Source: Canna indica (lineage: Eukaryota; Streptophyta; Magnoliopsida; Zingiberales; Cannaceae). From it: DNA of 64,000 nt. The position numbers and the translations under genes were made by a program. The stretch covers positions 21,756,001 through 21,820,000 of the forward strand of contig CP136897.1 of NCBI GenBank assembly GCA_034359265.1, read 5' to 3'. Numbering within the stretch: the stretch's first letter is position 1; each line of letters begins with the position of its first letter. Below the pieces are notes generated by a model that saw only the letters and a list, made by a program, of their open reading frames with translations, had not been told where the DNA came from and made no database searches. Shown piece by piece: positions 55,643 to 64,000 of this stretch.

Positions 55643-55784
55643 CTCTATATATATACACACTTAGCAATTTTGATAAAAAGTCTCTAGCTCGCGATACAAT
55701 CAATAGAGAATCAAAGCACTTATAATAATTTGATTTTTTATTTGATAACTAATTATTTTGTTAATTAATTTTAATAGAAAATAT

Positions 55785-56116
55785 TAGGGATGTACATTCG
55801 GTTCAACCCAAATTGAACCGAACTGAATCGAAGTTAACCTAATCGAATTTTTTTTATACCGAAATTTCAACCAAAACCTGAACCGAATTATGCCTAAACT
55901 GATCTGACCCGAACCGAAATTATTCGGTTCGGTTCGGTTTCCAATCCAAAAACTAAAATTTTAATTAATTCAGTTAAAAATTAAAAATTATTTCCTAATA
56001 CTCATTTAATTACCTAGATTAAAAATTAAAAATATATATTATTTTTTAATTATTCGATTTTTGATTCGGGTCGGTTCCCAAATTCTGATCACTGAACCGA
56101 ACAATGAACCCCCTTA
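55785..56116. mobile_element. hAT-type MITE (332 bp)
   Basis: Begins TAGGGATGTACATTCGG, ends GAACCCCCTTA, and has a perfect 8-bp duplication GAAAATAT (55777-55784; 56117-56124). CGGTTCGG/CCGAACCG motifs fill the interior as in the copies at 16592 and 19467. The right terminus is more diverged. Confidence 0.85.
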
Positions 56117-56124
56117 GAAAATAT

Positions 56125-56408
56125 GCTCATTATCATTTTTTAACAATAATATGCATCAATTTACTATGCAAATGACCTAGGGACTTCTCACTAAAGTCTA
56201 CCCGATTCAACAAAATGTGTCAAATTAGTAAACAAATTTGATTCTTAGAATTACTCTGAGTAATTGTCAAAAAAAAAAAATATATAGTTTTGTCGGATAT
56301 CAATCTTATTTATAATTTTGCCAATTTCTCGTATAGTATTTATTATTTTACCAAATTTCTCCCTATTATTTATATTTTACCTTATTTCTTTAACCCAAAT
56401 ATTCTACA
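56125..56408 (+). promoter_or_regulatory. Upstream region of the S4-domain gene
   Basis: AT-rich, with TTTATTATTT and a run of A at 56270-56281. No distinct TATA box chosen. The leader is short if the ATG at 56409 is used. Confidence 0.35.
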
Positions 56409-59278
56409 ATGCAATCTCAATTTCACCAAACGATAACTACACCTGTACGCTGCTGCAGACAAACGAGCCGCGGATATGGCGGCGGTGGCGGCGAACTTCT
56501 CAGCTGCCGTACTCCCAGTCTCGAGCGGCCGCTCTACAACGACAATTCTCCGCCGGCTACTCGCATGCGCCGACCCTCTTCATTTCCTTCCGCCTTTTCC
56601 TCTCCTATCTCAGTCCCTATCCACGCGCAGAGGTCTCGCTCTTCCTCCTCCCCTTGCCTCCAACATCGAATCCGGGTCCATTTTGGTATTTGTAACGCTG
56701 AAATGGAACAAATCGCAGGGCTCTGCCAGGTTGTGCATGCCGTGAAGCCGGTCGGCGCGGATTCGGCGATCAAGGGGATTGGCGACAGAAATGTGGCCGA
56801 GGCCGTAAAGAATATTCTTGAAATGGTAATTTTTACCTCTTTCTGGGCCTAATCGGAAGTTGCAATACCTTATTCTATCATCTTGTCAGCCAAATTTAGG
56901 GTTTTTCTTATTGTAATTAACCTGATCATGTCTTCACCTCGCATCAAATCTATTTGGCGAAAACCTAATTTAGGGATTATACGTACTTGATAAGTTATTA
57001 ACTTTCTTGGTCGACCAATAACTTCTAGTAATGTTTCTCATCATAATATTGATTGATCTCTGTTGTTGGTCACAACTCACAAGGCAAGACGGGCTTCAAC
57101 TAGAAGAGAGGTTCTCCACACAGATTTTCTCACTCCACCTGTTCTAAAGGAGTCACTGCTTGCGCTGGAAAAGCTAGCTGATATCAAAGCAGTAGCTCAG
57201 GGTGGTTATCCAGAGGTGTTAGCAAGAAGATTGCGTCACTTTTCCTAAAGAAATGATTTTTTTTATATGACTTTTTCCTGCTCTTTGTAGGCTGAACGTT
57301 CCCGTCTCTCTGTTGGGCATCCAGATGTCATGACAAGTGACCCAGATGTTGTTGCAGCTTTGAGGTCCTTTGACCTCAGTTGTTTTTGCACCTTCATCCT
57401 TTATTTGGCTTTGCTGATATAAATGATATTTCCAGCATCACAGGTAACTTCGCATTTGATGGTTGCTCTCATGGTGACTTTCTAGGTTCAATTCTTGGGA
57501 CAGGGATAGTAAGAGAAAAAGTTGGAGATATATTATTGCAGGTACAGTGTCAATGTGAATGGTTATAAGTCTACTTGGTAATATTGATAGATGGGGAACT
57601 TGGATAATATTATTCTGATGTTATTTTCAGGGAGAAAAGGGTGCTCAAGTCCTTGTTGTTCCAGAACTTACTGACTTTCTTACTTCAGCATTGGATAAGG
57701 TGCAAGATTCCTTCCTGGCTTCATCCCAGCAGTATTTCTCTTTGATGTCCTTGTTGTTATACGTAGGCGTTGAAATTCCACTGCACAATTGTTTCTCTTT
57801 TGCTGACCTTGTTGCCATTATGGGAAAATCACTTTGCCATAATACTTTGACAAGAACCATATGAAATTAAATTCCATAAAGCTATCAAGCATGCGTCTTT
57901 TTATTAGATTATGGGAAAATTCTAGCAAATAAGACATGGCTCTTAGACATCTTGCTTCTTATAGGTTGGTAATGTGCCGGTGACTTGCAAGCCAATACCA
58001 TTGCTTGCTTTGGAATATGAGCCACCAAGGTTAGGGGTAACTGTCTTGTCCTATCAGTTCTATGTTTCTCACCATGGGTTCTAATGTTCTGTCCTGGGAT
58101 CTTAACACCACCTGGGTGTTTCTTCTTATCCAATTGTAGGACTAAAACACTGAGAACTGTTGAAGCATCAGTGAGGGTTGATGCACTTGCTAGTGCAGGA
58201 TTTAAGATATCCCGCTCAAAACTTGTTGACTTAATCAGGTAAAACCATAATTTTATTACAGGATCCTCCATAAGCTATCAATCATAGATCATATGATTTT
58301 TTTGAGTTAATTAACCTTCATTTGCTTAGCTGTTGAAGTCATTCAGTATTGGTTGTCAATTTGGGGAAGTGTATTTCTAATTTTTAACAAAGAAGTGGAA
58401 CACAGGAGGTTTTCAACCTTTTTTTTCCCTGCAAGATACAAACTTCATCCTTTATGCATAAAAAGTTTACCTTTGAATATTTGGCATACATCTCGCATCC
58501 ACTCATATGCAAAAAAAAATCTTGCGACTGCATGTGCATGCTCTTGCCTATGAACTTAACCATGTTCTTAATATTGGTTGGGATACTATTACAACCAACA
58601 TGTAGATCAGTTGATGTTTATTTTTAAATGTTTATGAGAAAGATTGAGGTCGTCTATTGTTTCTTCCCAATTGGCTTAATCTTGTGTTCAAAACCATCCA
58701 AAATAGTTAGTTATGTAGCACAAACCCTAGAGGAGGCAGAAAGGGAGAAAGAGAAAATTGAAAGAGAAATCAATAATTATTCTATTGCAGGTTGCCCCCT
58801 AATGGCCCATGGGCCTACAAATATATAGCCTACAATTCCTAACCCTAATAGCAACATGGATAAAGGAATAAAGGAAACATCATACTAAAGGAAATGACAT
58901 TAATTGTCCTAAAATTATGGTCTAAAATCAAGGCTTTATTAAACCTTAACATAACGAGAAAATAAAAGTAACTATATGTTCCCTTACTCGAGTTTTTTTG
59001 AGTGGGGGAGAATAACAACTGAAACTAAAAACATATAATTATCCATATTTCTCCTTTTGTTAGGTCAGTGAGACCTTGATTTTAGTCCATAATTTTAGGA
59101 CAATTAATGTCACTTCCTTTAATTTAATGTTTCTTTTACTTTAATTCCTATTGCCATTAGGGCTAGAAATTGTAAGTTATATATTTGTAGCCACATGGGG
59201 CATTACAGGACATCTTACAATGAATTGAAATTATTGGTTTATTCTCTTCTCTCCTTCATTCTCTCTTCTCCTCTCTAT

Positions 59279-59325
<47 letters not shown>

Positions 59326-60280
59326 GGATTGGTGCTGCATCAATTGGCATAATGATAAAAGTTATTCCATTGGTAAATGATTGAATGTTACGCGACTATC
59401 AATTAACCAGCCTTGAAATGGGGGTCTTTATGTGAATAATTATTGATGAATAGATTCCATAAAACTTAAATTTCCCACAAACATTGGATAGTGTATTTTA
59501 AATCTTGATAAATGCATCTCTTAAATTCTCTCTTAAAATTTCACATTATATAGTAATATTATAATATTGCATATGTATTGATAATGTGGTTAATACAAGA
59601 GTTCCTTCTTTTAAAATAGTAACGGAGATGTGCGGGTTAACTGGTCAACAGTGATGAAAAATGGAACCATACTAAAGACGGGAGATGTTGTTTCTGTTAG
59701 CGGGAAAGGAAGGTTGAAGGTAACTTAGAGCTTTTCTTCCTTTTGTTCCCATATTTGATTAGATGCCCCTTTATCTGTCTGATAATTCATTGAGTTTTAT
59801 GTATATTGGAGGGTCTCAATTGTGCATAAAAGAGTGTAGTTTAAAGAAAATTCAGTTCCTTTTTATATGGTGGGATATGGAATATAAGTCTTAAATATAG
59901 TTCTTTTCAAAGTATACAGTTCATCCTTATAAATCTTTTTGCCAATCTATTTATTATTAGTCTTTGTAGTTCTGAAATTTGAGAATGAATTGATTAAAGT
60001 GACAGGGTTCATCATAGATTCTTTGAGAGTTTTCTTACCTAGTACTGTGACTTCTCATTTGTAATGCTTCCTATAAATCAGTTCTGTTAAGGAATGCTGA
60101 ACAATTTGGACTTCAGAGTTTAGAGTTTCTGAAACTTTAGATACTGGTATAGAGTAAAAGAAATTATCTCTTTTCTGAAATTCTACATCATATGACAGTT
60201 GGAGTAACTTGTTGCAGATTGGAGAGATAACACCAACAAGGAAAGGAAAATATGCAGTTGAGTTGATCCTTTATCTGTAG
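56409..60280 (+). CDS. YlmH-like S4 RNA-binding protein, probably plastid-targeted
   Basis: Nine exons chain in phase: 56409-56825, 57084-57215, 57291-57364, 57436-57541, 57631-57699, 57965-58029, 58140-58238, 59620-59719 and 60218-60280 (374 residues). The Ser/Arg/Pro-rich N-terminus (about 90 residues) looks like a plastid transit peptide. The conserved part has KNILEMARRASTRREVLHTD, FLTPPVLKESLLALEKLADI, VAQGGYPEAERSRLSVGHPD, CSHGDFLGSILGTGIVREKV and LALEYEPPRTKTLRTVEAS. The S4 fold follows at the C-terminus: SAGFKISRSKLVDLISNGDV, VNWSTVMKNG, LKTGDVVSVSGKGRLKIGEI. Cyanobacterial relatives are called photosystem II S4 proteins, and bacterial YlmH acts on stalled ribosomes. The role here is inferred. 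The start Met is the least certain point. Confidence 0.9.
58714..59339. mobile_element. Foldback element in intron 7 of the S4-domain gene
   Basis: The left end TGTAGCACAAACCCTAGAGG is mirrored by CCTCTAGGATTGGTGCTGCA at the right. Inner arms also pair (CAATAATTATT; GCCCATGGGCCTAC against GTAGCCACATGGGGC; ACATTAATTGTCCTAAAAT against its inverse). The spacer is about 110 bp. It contains a (TC)n run near 59283-59322. No target duplication could be set. Confidence 0.75.
59283..59322 (+). repeat. (TC)n microsatellite
   Basis: About twenty CT units within the right arm of the intronic foldback; its left counterpart is a shorter GAGAAAGAG stretch. Confidence 0.85.
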
Positions 60281-62690
60281 ACTAGCATTGATTGACATGA
60301 CTTTTGTCACTAAGTTCTATTGTTGGTCGAAAATATTTCACTAACACGGACCTGAAGAAGCAAAGACACATCAGGCAATCTTGGTTTCACTGTCTGGATA
60401 GTGCATCGAACAGCTTTCAACCACATAAACAGGTCAACCACAAACAGCTAAGCTATTGGTTCAGTTACTGTTTTCTCTTCCTAAGATTTTGCTTATGTTT
60501 GCTATTGTAATATGTGGTCTCATTCTTTTCTTTTTATAGAAATTGTGTATTGTTGAGTCAGTTGACAACACCTTATGTTACATGAGGTGCAAATCTTGAA
60601 TATTTTACGTCCACCGAGTTACTTGCAGTTCCCGCCCTTCTAGTTTTTAGTGGATTTTGCTGTTTGATGTCTCTAGCACCTAAACCTAGCCTATTCAGGA
60701 AAACTATTTTATCCTCTATTAGAGTTAGCAGCCTCTCATTTTGTTTGTTATCTTTTTAGGGCCAAAATTTGGAAACCAAGGTGGAGATTCTTTTTTTCAC
60801 GGAGGGTTTTTCAAATTGGAATAAGAAAAAAAGATTCAAAATTCATGTTAGAGGTCCAAATTATGGAATATCCAAATGTTGAACAACTTTCATGATTTGA
60901 TGCAACAAAGACAACAAATTGAAATTACTTTGCATAAGTAGCCTGACCAATTTGGAAGCAATTATAGGACACATTTGATTGCATCAATTGATTGTATAAG
61001 ATTTCCTTTGTCTCAGGGATTACTTTTTTACAGTCATGATGAATTTGAAGAAATTACAAATCAAGGTAATTTCCATGAACTTCTCAAATTTCTTGCGACC
61101 ATAATGACACAATAAACAACATAATTCTAAAAAAATGCACCAAAAATTTGTAAGTTAATTTGTCTTGACATTCAAAAGGATATTGTGAATCCCGCAACTC
61201 ATTAGACCATTGATGATAATTAATAAGCGTGGAGATGATTTTTTCATTATCATTAAAGACCTAGTCACGTGATATATCTAATAAGGAACAATTGCATTTT
61301 GTGGATGAGATTTGTAGTGTCAAAGAACAATTTCTTGTAATTGTTGATGTTTTTGACAATACTATGTCTTGTAATTTCTTGTAAAATCTTTGTTTTACAA
61401 ATATGAGTTGAGTTTGTCCAGAATTCCTAGACAATGTTATGTTATGTTCTATGTTAGCAATGTGGTGAGATTCAAGTTGCTTCACTTTTCAATTTGCTTG
61501 TTAGTTTGTTGAATATTGTTACGAAAGCAACCGAAGGCTGCATACATTAATTCTCCCTAGAGCTTACAAAAGTGGGATTGTTTCGTGCACTAGTCACCCT
61601 TTTCTTTATGTTGGATATTGTTGAGAACTCATGTGCCTAGACATGATCTTAGAGAAATAAATTATTGAAGTCAAAGAAGCACCAAAGAATGAAGAAATTG
61701 AAAGTGATTGAGATTTAAATCAAGAAATTACTAAGTGATTGAGATTTAAATCAAGAAATTACTCTTAAACAATTTGTTGATACTCCTTAAAGGGCTCACA
61801 TTATGGTACATTAATGAACGTAATAATTATGTTTCCTTGTGTTATTAATTTACTTGAAATTATAATTTTCATGTTTCATTATAATGATTAAGCATGTGAG
61901 TTATATTTTTATTTTTAGTATTAGTTTTAAAGATGCTCTATCTTTCTTTTAGTGAATGTCTTGCTCTACGTTTTAGAAAATTATGTTATTTTTCGTTATC
62001 TTTATATCATTAATTCAGAAGATATGAGTTTTCCCAGAGACATTCAAAGATGTCACAGTCCGCGCCACCTCCGGCGGGTAGCATTTTACTTATTTACAAA
62101 TGTGTCATCTCTCCCAGGTAATATTAATGATTTTATTATTTAAAAAATCTACTTTTAAAATTTTAATTAAATTCAATCTTTTAATTAGTATTAATTACAT
62201 TTTCTCTTAATCTAAAATACGTTTGTCATCTCTTAATTTAATTAAATGTGTCATCTCTTTTAATTTGTATTATTTGTCGTTACTAAGAACACTTTTGCGA
62301 AGTTTTCCTCTCTTAATTTAATTAAAGTTTTGGCTATTTCTCTCTCCTAATTATATTTTCGTCTATTTTTTTGCTTCTAATAAAAATTTCGGCTATTTGT
62401 CTCTCTTGACTCCTAGTTAAATTTTTGGATGATTTAATTTCTCTCTTAGTATTAATATAAATCAATTTCTCTCTCAGAATTAATACTGAAGTCTCTCTTT
62501 TAATTAAATTACTAGTTTAATTATCCCTGATGCACGAGTTTTTCGAATAGATGTAATATATATGATATGAAAAATTGGTATAAAAAAATTGAATGAACTC
62601 AAGTTGCAAATATAGAATACCTGAACATTAATATATTCATATACATTACATAAATTAGATAAAAGAAAAAATACTAAAAATAATTATCAT
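60281..62690. other. 3' flank of the S4 gene and gene-free DNA
   Basis: 60281-60600 is probably the 3' untranslated region. Beyond it only short ORFs occur. 61702-61763 is a perfect 31-bp tandem duplication (AAGTGATTGAGATTTAAATC...). A small GC-rich patch (62055-62085, CCGCGCCACCTCCGGCGGGT) stands out but encodes nothing I recognise. CTCTCTTAATTTAATTAAA phrases recur at 62200-62520. Confidence 0.55.
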
Positions 62691-62699
62691 TTATAATAT

Positions 62700-63672
62700 T
62701 TGATTCTATGAAAGTTTTAATTATGAAGTTGGAAATTAATAAATAAAAATTAAACATTAAACAAGACTTAAATAGAGTCTCAAATTTGGAAAGTTGTTCT
62801 TATTAATTCTAAATAAACTATGTAATTAAATTGATTTGAACAAATTGGAAATTTTCCAATAATTAATAAGATCCTTAATGAATTGATTTCGAAATTAATA
62901 TAAAATTTGAAAATTTGAACATTTGGACATTTGAACATTTGAAAATTAAACATTAAACAAGATTTAAATAGTAAAAAAATTAGAAATTTATTTTTATTAA
63001 TAGAAAATTAAGTATCCTTAACTAAATGGATTTGAACAAATTAAAAAAATTTCAATAATTAATAAGATTCTTAATTAATTGATTTCGAAATTGATATGAA
63101 ATTTGAAATTAAGTTATTAAATTCATAATATTTCTAAATTCAAAAATTTAGAAATTAAACATTAAATATGATTTAAATAGACTCTAAAATTTAGAAATTT
63201 TTACTTATTAATTAAAAAATAAGTATGTTTAGTTAAATGGATTTGAAAAAATTTGGAAATCAATAAAAATTAAAATTCAAAAGTAAGGAAATTAAGCAGG
63301 CATAGCAAAACTAAAATTAAAATTCAAAGTTCTATAAATAAAATTTGAAATTTTATAATCGTAGTCGAAAATTAGAAAATTAATTTTTGTTAAATTGAAA
63401 ATATACGTTTCATTAAATGGATTTGAAAAAAAAATAGAAATTCATAAAATTGAAAATTCGGAATTAAGGATGTTTACATAACAAAAGTTAAAATTCAAAT
63501 TTTAAAAAACAAAATTCTAAATATCATAATTAGAGTCGAAAATAAAATAAATTTGACATGCATAATTAAATAAAATCAGAAATTAAGAAATTAACGGTAA
63601 TTAATTAGAATTTAAATTATCTTTAATTGAAAAATAACCTTAGTTAATTAAATGGATTTGGAGAATTAGAAA

Positions 63673-63680
<8 letters not shown>
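62700..63680. repeat. Degenerate ~200-bp tandem repeat
   Basis: The phrase AAATGGATTTGAA(C/A)AAA recurs near 62829, 63026, 63237, 63417 and 63651. TTGATTTCGAAATT.ATAT occurs near 62883 and 63081, and AAATTAAACATTAAA.AAGA near 62750, 62945 and 63155. Spacing varies from about 180 to 235 bp, so the units are decayed. Confidence 0.6.
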
Positions 63681-63719
<39 letters not shown>

Positions 63720-64000
63720 AAGCAATTTTTTTATTTTAATATATATAAATTTTTTTGAGTTTTTAATTAGAGTCAATTTTTTAAAATAAAATTAATGATG
63801 CTTAATTTTTAATTTTTCAAATTCATTTAATTAACTAAGCTTATTTTCCAATTAAGTCAGTTTAAATTTTATTTAATTATTTTTAATTTCTTAATTTTTT
63901 ATTTTATTTAATTATGCATGTCAAATTTCATGTTTCCTAATATTCTACTCTAATTATGAAATTTTGAATTTTAATTTTAAGTTTGATTATGACTAATTGA
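63485..64000. repeat. Large palindrome centred on a (TA)n run
   Basis: Left arm 63485-63677 and right arm 63714 to the window end are inverse complements with mismatches: AATTTGACATGCATAATTAA, TAACCTTAGTTAATTAAATG and TAAAATTCAAA each have their reverse on the other side. The centre is a TA microsatellite (63678-63713). The right arm may continue beyond the window. Confidence 0.75.

Noticed and set aside
56476..56745. Alternative frame (MAAVAANFSAAVLP...) at the start of the S4-domain gene
   Set aside because: It looks like a transit peptide, but it is out of frame with the conserved exons; only the frame starting at 56409 runs into VVHAVKPVG...KNILEM and splices correctly. A small sequence error between the two frames cannot be excluded.
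60304..60510. 68-codon ORF just after the S4-domain gene
   Set aside because: It lies in the likely 3' untranslated region and has no family resemblance.

Overview
This is a window of nuclear DNA from a flowering plant. Every host gene has spliced exons, the intergenic DNA is AT-rich, and retrotransposons and DNA transposons of plant type fill most of it. The GC-rich first exons followed by AT-richer later exons in the two complete genes suggest a monocot, probably not a grass, but I cannot name the species.

Three host genes are visible. (1) At 843-3107, minus strand, are the first five coding exons of a DUF616 (MUCI70-like) Golgi glycosyltransferase; the rest lies beyond the left edge. (2) At 47682-54352, plus strand, is a complete seven-exon SPA-family gene (SPA3/SPA4 type: kinase-like region, coiled coil, WD40 propeller), a COP1 partner in light signalling, predicted at 813 residues. 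(3) At 56409-60280, plus strand, is a complete nine-exon gene for a YlmH-like S4 RNA-binding protein, probably plastid-targeted, 374 residues. I chained the exons of all three by hand and their splice phases agree throughout.

The DNA between them is a stack of transposons, many with readable target-site duplications (TSDs). 5346-11645 is a complete but dead L1-type LINE with an 18-bp TSD. 12355-24165 begins like a PIF/Harbinger element with a Myb/SANT-like ORF. That ORF is split by a solo LTR (14492-21348, TSD ATTAA), which itself holds a hAT MITE and a roughly 3.5-kb hAT element, and the hAT transposase gene holds another hAT MITE. Next comes a 2.8-kb array of 26-bp GC-rich/A-tract repeats that reverses orientation part-way (21400-24165). 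24916-26253 is a Harbinger-like element with a large foldback inside it.

26660-43600 is an old CACTA (En/Spm) element. It was broken first by a gag-only Ty1-copia element (28194-35679), whose 5' LTR carries a Pack-MULE with a captured pectinesterase pro-region. It was broken again by a younger, nearly intact CACTA element of a related family (36227-43421, TSD GAT). The younger CACTA has one premature stop in its tnp2 transposase, a 26-bp tandem array, and a hairpin with 52 perfectly paired bases just upstream of the transposase.

43600-46850 and 60281-64000 are AT-rich, degenerate and without genes. They include a ~172-bp tandem repeat that also occurs at 4390-4800, and a large palindrome at the right edge. 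I found no rRNA, tRNA or CRISPR. The most unusual structures are the two-orientation 26-bp array, the hairpin in the young CACTA, the Pack-MULE inside an LTR, and the CACTA-in-CACTA nesting.
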